Shown here: positions 54,659 through 64,000 of the stretch, piece by piece
Layout: each line of letters opens with the position of its first letter
How positions within the stretch are numbered: position 1 is the first letter of the stretch
DNA from: Agrypnia vestita
Taxonomy: Eukaryota; Arthropoda; Insecta; Trichoptera; Phryganeidae
Length of the DNA stretch: 64,000 bases
Direction: 5' to 3'
Assembly (NCBI GenBank): GCA_016648135.1
Contig: JADDOH010011051.1
Coordinates: 62,001 to 126,000, forward strand
The notes under the pieces: model-generated
Databases searched by the model: none
Told to the model about the DNA's origin: nothing
What the model saw: only the letters and a program-made list of their open reading frames with translations
Program-made: the position numbers and the translations under genes

Positions 54659-54847
54659 GTTTAAAGTGCGTGGCAAAGAACGCGATCGGGATCAAATTTC
54701 GCACACGTAATCGTAGTCGTACCAAGCACGCATGCGCAGAAGATAGTACGTGGATAATTGCTGACTAGCAAATCAATCAAATACATATCTTTCAATAATA
54801 GCCCGTTCCATCTTCAGGGCGTTAACAAAAATTAACTAACTAACTAA

Positions 54848-55375
54848 CTTACTTACCATTACGCCGTTTCCCCGTGTGGGTAGGCAGAGAGGATAGAGCG
54901 CCATACCCTTCTGTCCTGACATACAACTTTCGCTTCATCTACATTCATACATCTTCGCATGCAAGCCCGAAGGTTGTTCAGGCTTCTAACAGGGCCATCT
55001 TCTAGTATCTGGTTAATCTGGTCATGCCACGTTTTCCGTGGTCGCCCTCTCTTTCTGGCGCCGTCAACACTTGCATCACATATCTTCTTACCATTCTTTC
55101 CTCATTCATTCGATCAACGTGCCTAAACCACCTGAGCGACCCTATTTTTATTCTACGTATTATGCTACGATCTGCTTTACATTCATTCCTAATATCCTCA
55201 TTCTTTACTCTATCATACATGTATGACACACATACGTCTAAGGGATCTCATCTCCACTGCATTCAACCTACTTTTGTTCCTATTCTGCCAGCTCCACGCT
55301 TCACTTCTATACATACAACTCAACAACTTAACAACTACATCTAAAATTCGCGTAATGTCTTTAACCTTTCGTGTG
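54848..55375 (-). pseudogene. LINE C-terminal fragment, tail-to-tail with 54010-54500
   Basis: The minus strand encodes RSEAWSWQNRNKSRLNAVEM, RSLRRMC, KNEDIRNECKADRSIIRRIK, GSLRWFRHVDRMNEERMVRR and, frame-shifted, GRPRKTWHDQIN-like sequence. The tail is AGTTAGTTAGTT at 54832-54850. It is the same family as 54010-54500 and points towards it. Confidence 0.72.
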
Positions 55376-55659
55376 GATTATTTGATAGATATTATTAAAA
55401 CCTCATCATTTCGCATGGTGTATTTATGTTTCTTAGGAAGTTATTAAGCATAAGCTGTCAGGTAATATGTACGTTTGGTCAGGTGCGGGGAAAAGTGTCC
55501 GAGGAAGGTGAATATTTTAATAAGGTTAATGAGGACTTGTTACATTTTGAGGAATTTGTTGGTTTCAATCGTTTAATCTGAGATGACCTGTACATTTAGG
55601 ATGTTATATTTTCATCAATCTATATATAAATTCATGTCTGGCAAGATGAACCAAGCGTA

Positions 55660-56210
55660 TCTTTTTACTCCTTTTATATTAACTCGTGGCGTCTGCTTGC
55701 TTGCCGTCAACAAAACTTTGGATCGATTTCTGACCCTTTTCCCGTGATCCGATCGAGCTGAAACTTGGCAAGTAGACTCGTGGTGACGAACAAGAAGATC
55801 TATCAAATTTTCTTTAAAAAAAATAATAATTATAGTAAAATTTAGGATTTTTAGAAATTTTATTGGTTTTTTCAAATTGGAATCATTAGAAAAGTTTGAT
55901 TACGACAGCCCGATAACGTCGCGGAATATTTTCTAAATTTGAATTACTCCGTCGGTATGCATAATAGGTACTTCACTACGAATTTCGAAAATCTAATTTG
56001 ACTGACAAATGTTTTTAGAATTTAATCTTCAAAGCATGAAGTGTCTTATCAAAGCTCAAAACAGCTGACATTTTAGAAATATATTAAATTACTGTAAGTT
56101 TAGTGTTGTGTTATATGTTTTAATTCGTCTTTAATTGTTGTTATATTTTACAAAGAAAGGGAGTATAATAAAAACTTGGTTTTTATGGGTTACTTTTTTT
56201 AATACAGATA
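55660..56210 (-). repeat. ACTCCCTTTC-family MITE, interrupted
   Basis: CTTTTTACTCCTTTTATATT, TCGTGGCGTCTGCTTGCTTG and GATCGAGCTGAAACTTGGCA run to about 55895. The family's other end, AAAGAAAGGGAGTATAATAA, appears at 56152. The intervening 250 bp is unrelated, AT-rich. Confidence 0.6.
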
Positions 56211-56394
56211 ATTTAGGTTTATCACGGAATGAGCAAAGAAAGAGTGGGGGTGCAAGGTAGAGAAGGACCGTGAGGGGCAGTTAGATAGTTGTACCATGAT
56301 GAGGGACTGAGGAAACGAGTGTACTACTGGGAACACGATAACTACCCAAAATAGTGTTGGGATAAATATATAATTAAAATGGGGTAAATAAAAA

Positions 56395-56530
56395 TCACCC
56401 GAGTATTTTGGGTAAATAGCAAAAATACTGACTTGGCCTGTATGAAAATAGTGCTAGACAGGGAAAGATGGATATAGATTTAGGGACCCCGACTCTAGAA
56501 TATATAAGAAAATAATGATGATGACAGCCT
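56395..56530 (+). mobile_element. Decayed LINE 3' end
   Basis: VLDRERWI followed by stops, GPRL, and an AATGATGATGAC tail resembles a DRxRWR...TP LINE terminus with ATG-repeat tail. Confidence 0.35.
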
Positions 56531-56920
56531 ATTCGACTGAAAAGTTTGGATGTGGAGCATGAGAGAGGATAGGGTAGTAAGGAAAATGTATTATAAAGTT
56601 TTGATAATCGATGATCTGCATGATTAGAAGAACATATGAGAGCAGTATATCGGATAGATGTAAAGGTTTCCCACCACACACCCTGGGCCATGTTATGTGC
56701 AGCGTCCATATCAGCCCAGCACGTTCGCTGCCTAGTTGGCATTATTTTAATGCTAAATGCAGTCTCCTCGCCAAGCCGCACTCCTGTGACCTGGAGAGTC
56801 TGCCGCCTAAACCGTTCACTGTCCGAGCATCTTTATTTTAAAAAAATGTATTCAATAATATAACAAAGGCAATAAATACAGATAAGTAAGAATAATAAAA
56901 TAAGAATAGTAAAAAAAAAG

Positions 56921-57103
56921 TAGCTTGTTGGTCTTGTGGTTAGGACACTCGCCTCGTGATCCAAAAGTCGCGGGTTCGAATCTCACTCCAGACTTAGTAA
57001 GTTAGTCCTATTTTCATAGCACAAACGTTTAGCTTAGTTTGAAAATAGTCAGAATATTAATGTGACACGTATTCCGTGTTCGCATCTCTATTTAAAAAAA
57101 AAA
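56921..57103 (+). mobile_element. tRNA-derived SINE, full-length copy
   Basis: About 94% like the copy at 11486: same A-box-like region, B box GGGTTCGAATC, body and poly(A). The flanks are A-rich, so the duplication cannot be delimited. Two near-identical copies 45 kb apart suggest recent activity. Confidence 0.85.
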
Positions 57104-57109
57104 TAATAA

Positions 57110-57151
57110 CTTCTACCAATGACATGTATAAATACAGGTCATTGGTAGAAG
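57110..57151. repeat. Short hairpin after the 56921 SINE
   Basis: CTTCTACCAATGACATGT and its near complement ACAGGTCATTGGTAGAAG are separated by an 8-bp AT spacer (ATAAATAC). It sits directly after the SINE poly(A). Confidence 0.6.
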
Positions 57152-58640
57152 ATATTGAACAACGCAATAGCGTAAATATAAAAATACAAAGAAAATAATA
57201 GTAGATTATAATGGAAAAATAATAATAATAATGATAAAACATAGTAAGTCAGAAACATTGTGCAATAATATAAAGATATTGATATATGTGTGTGATATAT
57301 ATATTCCAACAAATTTAAGAGTGCGTATGCATGTGCACATGTCATGATAGATACACACATATACACACATACATACATATACAACATAGAGAGAGTTGGG
57401 TTAACATGTATGTAACAAATGAAGACCCCATGGCAAGAAGTTGTTAACTAACATTTAAGTCATTTCGAGATAATTAGACATTTGCATTTCGCCTTTGAAA
57501 AGTATGTTTTATTGCTAATTCAAGATTTATTTTTATTTATTTATGTCACTAAAATATTAAAAAAGTATTTACAAAGTAAAACAAACAACAAACAACCCTT
57601 CAAATGCTATCCGTTTTTACTATCCATTATCCAAAATTACAAAATACCTGGCATGTTAATTAATAATATAAAACATGGTATGTACCATTTAAAATTATTT
57701 AAAAATAATATATGTATACATATTATAATAGCCATCAAATAAAAACAAATATATGACAGTACTGCCAGAGTAAAATTTATATTAACCATAAATATTCCAA
57801 TCAAACTAAAAGGCGTGTTAATTTCAGAATGATGACATGAACATGTTATTATTGAAGTTAACATGTTCTTCCCAATAGTAACTGATTTGATTTTTATGAA
57901 AAAGTGTAGTTAACATGTTCATTCGTAAGATTTGAACATATTCTAATTATTTTTAAGTTCTGTACTTATGTCCAATGGAAAGAGCGTAGAATATTTAGTT
58001 TAGACGGCTTATTAACTCATTTTTGACAAGAATGTTAGTTATCAACTTCTTGCCATGGGGTCTTCAAATATGAAAATAAAATTAGAACCTGGGGAAAGAT
58101 AAGGATTTAATAAAGAAATAAAACTACCCAGTGCATCTGATTGACGCAGGGACAGTGGGAGGTCATCCACCCCCGTAGGGAAAAAGACAACATAATAAAA
58201 AAAGCACAAAAAGGGATGCTCTCGGATAGATGTGTGCGGAGAAGCAGTAAGATGATACGTGTTGTTAAGGGAGGGGTAAGGTTTTTAACTTTTTTTTGCA
58301 TTTTATTTTTAATTTTTTTAATTAATGTATAACATTGCAAGAATATTGTGTCAAAATTTCAAGTCAATCAGAGCAAAATTGACGAAATTATGAACATTTG
58401 AGCGATACTCAGACTGATTTTCTATACCTGCTCGGGCAGCTAAGAGACGCGCTCACCTGAGGACTACCGGACGTGCTATTTGTATTGGAAGAGTTTTACG
58501 TAGACAAAGACAAAAAGATGCTGATGATGAAAGCTCTTTTCTGTGTGAACAAGGCATCGACGATTATGTGTAAGTATAAAATAAGTGTTGAGTTTTATTT
58601 TGAATTTTACAGTGTGCAAAGTGTGCACATCTCACGTTTT
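57152..58640. other. AT-rich sequence with simple repeats
   Basis: CA/TA-rich stretches at 57350-57385, and a pair of inverted words AAGACCCCATGGCAAGAAGT (57422) and ACTTCTTGCCATGGGGTCTT (58046) that may bound an inserted element of about 640 bp. No gene. Confidence 0.4.
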
Positions 58641-58647
58641 CAAAGTC

Positions 58648-58956
58648 GGTGTCCATCATAACTTCAAAACTACTGCACCGATCCTTTTGAAATTTTGAAC
58701 ACTATTTTTGTACATAATTTACGAGGTAACGCTGGAGACTTTTTTTCAAATTTGTTATTAATTTTTATTTTTTAATAACAAATTAGTCGATATTTTTCGC
58801 AAAAAATCGCGTTTTTCACTTCAAAGTGTTCCAAAAAATTGAAAAATTGAAACTTCAAAAAACCCTCCCAGCGTTACCTGGAAAAATCTATTATCTAACG
58901 AATGAACTTTAATTTTTTGATTTCAGATAATCTAGCACCAAGTTATGATGGACACC
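58648..58956. repeat. Inverted-repeat element, GGTGTCCATCATAACTT ends
   Basis: GGTGTCCATCATAACTT at 58648-58664 is perfectly complementary to 58940-58956. Further in, GTAACGCTGG-AGACTTTTTT and CCCTCCCAGCGTTACCTGG are opposed, and TTTGTTATTAA/TTAATAACAAA forms a central hairpin. A MITE-like 309-bp unit. Confidence 0.68.
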
Positions 58957-59162
58957 ACAATTCTACTTTTTTCCGAGACACGTCCGAATAATTGCTGCCA
59001 TTGCCGTATTTTTTAATATTTCGTCTTGAAAATTTTACACAATATTCTTTAAATGTCATCCTTTAATTTACCATTAGTTTTAATAAAAAGATTTTAACTG
59101 TGTCGTCACAAAAAATTCACAAAAACATGCCTTTTTTTGTACGAATTAACCTTACCCCCCCC

Positions 59163-59212
59163 TTAATATACGGAAGAAATACAACTGGTGTTGTATTTCT
59201 TCCGTATATTAA
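59163..59212. repeat. Perfect 23-bp inverted repeat, 4-nt loop
   Basis: TTAATATACGGAAGAAATAC plus AAC, loop TGGT, then the exact complement. It would form a strong hairpin in DNA or RNA. No family match was noticed in the window. Confidence 0.75.
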
Positions 59213-59729
59213 ATACAGGTGTCGCACATTATCCGCCGATACGAAAAGAAACATGTTCTACCGTAGACAAACAACAAAACAAAATAAAAAAGTGATTATT
59301 GACCCACATGCTGTGTAAAAAGCAACGTGTGCTGCTCTCAGCTCTCATCAGATGAGGCCGGTGAAAGATACATTCATCTTCTTGCATAATTAGAACGGAA
59401 ATTCGGGTCAAGTGATAAGAGAAAAAAGTGTACGTATTCACGCAGCTTCCAAAACCCACATCTGCGGTAGGCACACACTGATATGTGGAGAGGTTAAAAA
59501 ATCAATACGGTGTACCTATTCGTAATATTCTCGTGGCTTCAAATAAATTAAGCACATTCCAAGCCAAAGAGATCTCGGAACAATTTCTCATCTACCGCAT
59601 GAAATATTGTTAACATTACTTTTTTTTTAATTAAATAAAATTATACACTAAGGGGAGTAGCAGGAGTAATAATATTGTACCGTGTGATGAGCTTAATGTT
59701 CCCACTTTTTGTTGAGAAAGTGCAATAGA

Positions 59730-60460
59730 AGTTTCTGAGATATCTCTACGAGGATACTGGCAATACCCTTGACTCTACCCAACCAAGTTTCTCCAGGGTA
59801 TACTTGGCTACAGCAGCTTAGAGACTAGAATAAATTTGTATTTGATTACACATTTTTATCGACTACTTCGCTGTAGGACCCTGAAATGATCAATAATCCT
59901 GAAATTAAGCAAAGCATTGGTTTGAATGTTCCTGATAATTATCTACAACAGCTTCAGCATAGATTGTTTCACATTCCAATATACAGGACCAACCTGCCGA
60001 TGCCTATGCCTGTTGGAAGAGCTACCGCTATGCTGAACAATATCACTTTGGATATTGATATGTTTTACATCTCTGAAGGAGTTTTCCGAAGCAGAATTCT
60101 CCTACATCTTTGACAAGAATTAAACGTTACTATATTTTTTATTGTATTCATTTAATTAAACCTTTTTTTTTGTATTCATACCAATTATAAATTTTATAAT
60201 GTATTTATTTTATTTTAATTTAATTTATTTATTAATTAGTAATGAGTAGGTACCTAAAGTTAAATTTTGTTTTGTAAAATGAAATATGTAATGTGCCCTA
60301 AAATAGACCTGCTTATGAGTATGATTATAGGATAATTTATTATTATATAACTGTAATTGTAATCTGATCAAATCTTAACAAAATCATGTAAGAATTAATT
60401 TAAAGTTACAATTGTGCATCTTATATATCAAATAAATTGAAATTAAAATTGAAATTGAAT
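59730..60460 (+). pseudogene. LINE C-terminal fragment and 3' UTR
   Basis: The first part has frame-broken FLRYLYEDTGN. From 59886 comes NPEIKQSIGLNVPDNYLQQL, QHRLFHIPIYRTNLPMPMPV, GRATAMLNNITLDIDMFYIS and EGVFRSRI, typical of R1/jockey-type LINE C-termini found in insects. The long 3' region ends near 60460 in AAATTGAAATTGA repeats, a LINE-type tail. No catalytic domain remains. Confidence 0.65.
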
Positions 60461-60474
60461 AATTGAAGTACGGA

Positions 60475-60745
60475 GATAAGTTAGACCCTCGGCATGGAGC
60501 TCCTACTCAGATAGAAAGATCACAATTACGGTGGCTTGCATAAGTCTTGCGAATAACAGAAGAGCTTCTACCAAGTTATATCTTCTTGAAGGCGACTGGT
60601 GGGTCGCTCTGGAATAAGTTGAAATAAATGGCTACAGAGACTGTATGAAGGCAGAATCTTGATTGGTCAACAGATTCCGAATTAAGGCAGAGAAAAATGT
60701 CGACGCTTCGAGCCTACAACTCTTCTAGGATAAGGGAATAAAATT
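60475..60745 (+). pseudogene. Decayed LINE C-terminal fragment
   Basis: ERSQLRWLA, then stops and LWNKLK: a degraded LRWLGHV-type LINE C-terminus directly after the tail of the LINE at 59730-60460. Low information. Confidence 0.3.
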
Positions 60746-61861
60746 AATAATTGAATTAGTAATTTTATTAATTGAAATTAAAATTTTAATTGAATCATCA
60801 AATACCTCTCCTACATCCATTAAAACTTAAAAAGAATACTCCTACATTATGTTCTTAGTAAAATTAATCTCTGGCAAAATCAACTGTCCATATCTATGGA
60901 AAAGATTAGCATCGGGATCGCTAAGTATTCAACATGATAGTCGCATCCTTTCTCTATTCCGAGACACCATACGAGATCGCAAGGGAACTCCTTAATTTTA
61001 CGAGCGAGTAGGTCTTGTAACGAGCTAACGAACCGCACAAGTATTGACATTTTCAATGCGAATTCAAGTATTCTTAAGAATGCGATGTTTGGGAGAGTGT
61101 TGTTCTAAAAACTAGTGTTGTTTTAAAAACTAATTTAAAAATTGTTTTCATACTTTGTTTATCTCACTTTTCTCTTGATTTATTGCTTTTATTACTGTTT
61201 TCATACTTTTTTTATTGCTGTTATCATACTTTGTTTATTTCACTTTTTTCTTGTTTTATTGCTTATATAATTGGTTAGATAAGCGTTTAAGATCTGAAAT
61301 TACATTGATATATTGAGTCGTTCATAATTGAGCTCCAGTAGGATATATCAAGATTGTTTATTATTGTACTGTGAATTTGTGAATACTCTAAATAAATAAA
61401 TAAATAAAAACTGAAATAAATAATATTTTACTGTCCGAAAATGGATAAAGCCATGAAAAAAAATACGTTTAAGTATTTTTTATACATTTTTTTTTTATTT
61501 GGGCTGCGTTTCATTTTATCTTCAACATATTCCTGCAGGTTTATAATATTTTTCAAAATACACAAATTCGGATGAGCTGTACAATGTGACGCCTACTACG
61601 TACCTACTATACTTCATTACTAAAAAAGTTTGTAATAGAAATAGCCAGTATAGGAATAGGTTGGATTATCCCAAAAGTAGTCAGTTGAAGGTTAGACTAG
61701 GTCTCGCATTTTCGTAAACAATAATTTTTTTCCGGTCTAACAAATTTGATGTAATGTAAAATTAGAGATATTTTCACATAAAAATGTTTATGAAGCATTT
61801 TCTTTCTACTCTACTCAGTGAAGATGAATATTTTGAAATAAAAAATATATGTAAGAGTATA
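60746..61861. other. AT-rich sequence up to the gap
   Basis: Contains duplicated words (TTTTCATACTTTGTTTATCT / ATCATACTTTGTTTATTTCA with CTTTTTTCTTG) at 61147-61265 and a LINE-type (AAAT)n end at 61390-61410. No gene. Confidence 0.4.
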
Positions 61862-62089
61862 NNNNNNNNNNNNNNNNNNNNNNNNNNNNNNNNNNNNNNN
61901 NNNNNNNNNNNNNNNNNNNNNNNNNNNNNNNNNNNNNNNNNNNNNNNNNNNNNNNNNNNNNNNNNNNNNNNNNNNNNNNNNNNNNNNNNNNNNNNNNNNN
62001 NNNNNNNNNNNNNNNNNNNNNNNNNNNNNNNNNNNNNNNNNNNNNNNNNNNNNNNNNNNNNNNNNNNNNNNNNNNNNNNNNNNNNNNNN
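61862..62089. other. Assembly gap
   Basis: 228 consecutive N. Any translation across it is meaningless. Confidence 0.99.
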
Positions 62090-62659
62090 ATCATTTTTAG
62101 TACCTATTTGAGAATATTGCTGAAAAAGTATGCGAATTATTTACATTAAAATATTGTTAAAAATCCATTACACTGTCAATTTGTATGTCAAATCTATATA
62201 GCTACTAAATTATAATTACTCACCGGCGACATTGTAAATCTACTTTCGCAGGAATTATAAAACCGTGACTGAAGTGCATATTTGTTCTAATTTTGCTATG
62301 GTCGTTATCAATGAATAATTGTTAATTTAAATTAATGTCTATTGTGAGCCAGTGCGTCGTACAAAAAAAGAGAATATATATATCATATATAATGTTTTGG
62401 GGCCGCCTATTTTAATGTTTAATGACCGACTTTTTGGCTAACCGAATCCATATAAAAATTTTGAAAGCTGTTCGATATAAGTACCTAAATATTCGACAAA
62501 TTATTTTTGAATACACTTATACATCTATAAGATTCCATAGAGGTTTTAAACATCAAAAATTTTTTTTTAAATTAAATGTATTCCCGACCCAATGAGATGA
62601 GGGGTAGTAGAAGAATTAAATTTATAAGGAAAATTTCATTTATAATTATTCTTCAATAT

Positions 62660-63122
62660 TGTTACGGGACATGACTTAGGGAAGCACTAAAATAATTTAA
62701 TATTTAATTTATTACCAAAAAAAGTCGCTTGCTTTGATCACGTTCTAGTAAACTCCGTTCAATGTTCGCATGGACAAAAACTTCTTGCCCCGGTAGGGAA
62801 TTCCTTTATTTATTATCTCTGATATCACTAACGCTAGTCACACTGCGCTCGTTCTGTTGCTTATCATACTGGTTTGCGCTACGGTTCTATCGCTAGGATT
62901 TCGCACACGTTATCATCACGAATGACTGACTCTACGTTGCGTGACGTCGAAGTACTTATAGGTAAATTTCTTCTGGACTTTTGGATTTTTCCATAGATTA
63001 CGAGACACTTGTTGTAGACGTTCCAAAATAGTGTGCTTGCGTGCGTGCATAATTTTATGGAATGTTCGAGAGAATTCGGTTGTATTGTTGTCAGTATTCA
63101 GAAGGTTCACCATCTCGTTACA
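62660..63122. mobile_element. Possible solo LTR
   Basis: TGTTACGGGACATGAC at one end and CACCATCTCGTTACA at the other give TGTTAC...GTTACA borders, 463 bp, with mixed GC. No target duplication matches. Could equally be single-copy sequence. Confidence 0.25.
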
Positions 63123-63254
63123 AATCAAATAAATAAATATGCTAACGAATGAATTTGGATATCAATGCACCTACTCAGCTTTATATGTGTGTTCGGAGAA
63201 CACAATTACTGAATTTATCCAATGTGAGATTATTATTTAATTAAAATAAATTAC

Positions 63255-63355
63255 AGAAGTGTCACAGAGACGAAGCTATTTATATTAAAAACATATATGA
63301 AAGTCTTTTGTACAATAGCCCAGGGCTTACAATCTGTGTGAGCTGGCTTAAGTAT
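63255..63355. repeat. Partial hairpin-family copy
   Basis: AAGTGTCACAGAGACGAAGC then AAGTCTTTTGTACAATAGCC and GGGCTTACAATCTGTGTGAG resemble the left arm of the 51364 copy. Confidence 0.4.
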
Positions 63356-63599
63356 ATCACCATAATAAACATATGAGGCATTCTTCTTCTCATATTTTTT
63401 TTTCTAAATAGGCGTACATAATGGTCATATATTCAATTTCTAAAATCGACTAGGTACATAGGTATAGGTATTTTCTATCAAATTTCATATTTTAATCCGA
63501 CTCCTAATGTCAAAGTTGATCGGCCGAACATTTTCACGAAAATTAAATTCGGGACATTCTTTCATACTACTATCACAGTATACTAAGAACATTAATACG

Positions 63600-63828
63600 T
63601 CTTCATACAAACTGGCCGCTACCCATTAGAATGTGCGCGTGCGTGCTCGGCGCCGTGTACGCCCGGCTGTGACGCACACATTGATATAAAATATGGGGGC
63701 ACATGGCGGCGGCAGTAAGGGCCGTGCCTTCGGTGCCATTCGCGCTCGCAGCCGCCGCTGTAGAAAAAAATGCGCTTCCTGAAAAATATGCCTTTTTTTA
63801 TGTTTGTGGTGCGATTATCACAAAGACC
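63600..63828 (+). promoter_or_regulatory. GC-rich promoter-like island with possible first coding exon
   Basis: GC-rich sequence (CGGCGCCGTG, GGCGGCGGCA, GCAGCCGCCGCTG) stands out sharply. TATAAA at 63685 has a CAGT-type initiator about 29 bp downstream (63714). An ATG at 63770 opens a hydrophobic start (MRFLKNMPFFMFVV) that runs into ACC|GTGAGT at 63829, a good splice donor; without splicing it ends after 20 codons. This could be the promoter and signal-peptide exon of the next gene in the Osiris cluster, but the rest lies outside the window or in unrecognised sequence. Confidence 0.3.
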
Positions 63829-63884
63829 GTGAGTTTTTAAAAGTCTACGTTGATGTTAATCAGCGTTCTTGCAATTTAAGTGCA

Positions 63885-63990
63885 GAAACTAGGTTAACTA
63901 ATTACAGAAATTTTCGGGTTTCGTGTCTACCTCATGCGTCGGAATCTCAGACGCTACGAGTTAAAAGAAAGGGACTAAAAATAAAGTGAC
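63885..63990 (+). repeat. ACTCCCTTTC-family MITE, deleted copy at window edge
   Basis: AATTTTCGGGTTTCGTGTCT, ACCTCATGCGTCGGAATCTC then CAGACGCTACGAGTTAAAAG and AAAGGGACTAAAAATAAAG: the long-variant segment joined directly to the right end, missing the core. Confidence 0.6.
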
Positions 63991-64000
63991 AACCCTAGCG

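Noticed and set aside
56395..56841. 128-codon minus frame and overlapping plus frames
   Set aside because: No motif recognised, composition fits a decayed mobile element, and opposite-strand frames of similar length exist.
57057..57387. Tyr/Leu-rich frames 57057-57387
   Set aside because: Translations of AT and CA simple sequence.
61774..62149. Long frames across the N run
   Set aside because: Artefacts of translating 228 N.

Overview
This is an AT-rich eukaryotic window, almost certainly from an insect. The only confidently recognisable host protein-coding sequence is two Osiris-family loci (DUF1676), a family known as insect-specific and clustered in tandem. Both lie on the + strand. The order cannot be fixed from sequence alone; the transposon mix and the interstitial CCTAA repeats (insect TTAGG type) fit a moth, a beetle or another TE-rich insect. 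There is no bacterial or viral gene organisation.

Host genes. Osiris locus 1 is represented by its last two coding exons (10269-10421 and 14562-14797); its 5' exons are not visible and probably lie left of the window. Osiris locus 2 is complete: TATA box 41061, initiator about 41094, start codon 41181, exon 1 to 41745, exon 2 46362-46660, giving a 287-residue secreted protein with a 14-glycine tract. The two gene bodies are about 26 kb apart. Their introns (4.1 and 4.6 kb) and the space between them are largely mobile-element debris. Two further weak host candidates are a 77-codon minus-strand ORF with a signal-like N-terminus (1511-1744) and a GC-rich promoter-like island with a possible first exon at the right edge (63600-63828).

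Mobile elements. About 20 LINE fragments are recognisable from reverse-transcriptase C-terminal peptides; four carry perfect 11-15 bp target-site duplications (8140-9272, 21652-22116, 31264-31852, 46230-46328) and a fifth a weaker 10-bp one (50332-51009). hAT-type elements with 8-bp duplications include a 2.6-kb element (20508-23121), a 752-bp element with transposase remnant (38299-39050), a 474-bp element (30433-30906) and a three-level nest (31072-32325). TA-flanked inverted-repeat MITEs lie at 13209, 19556, 42458 and 52727. There is also a tRNA-derived SINE family, a Helitron-like element (33085-33585), several hairpin/foldback families, a seven-copy family with ends reading ACTCCCTTTC, and a repeat whose core resembles the hammerhead ribozyme of Penelope-like elements.

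Layout: 1-10 kb AT-rich with scattered TEs; 10-15 kb Osiris 1; 15-41 kb TE-dominated intergenic region; 41-47 kb Osiris 2; 47-64 kb TE-dominated, with a 228-bp assembly gap at 61862-62089. No CRISPR, operon, rRNA or intact autonomous transposon was found.
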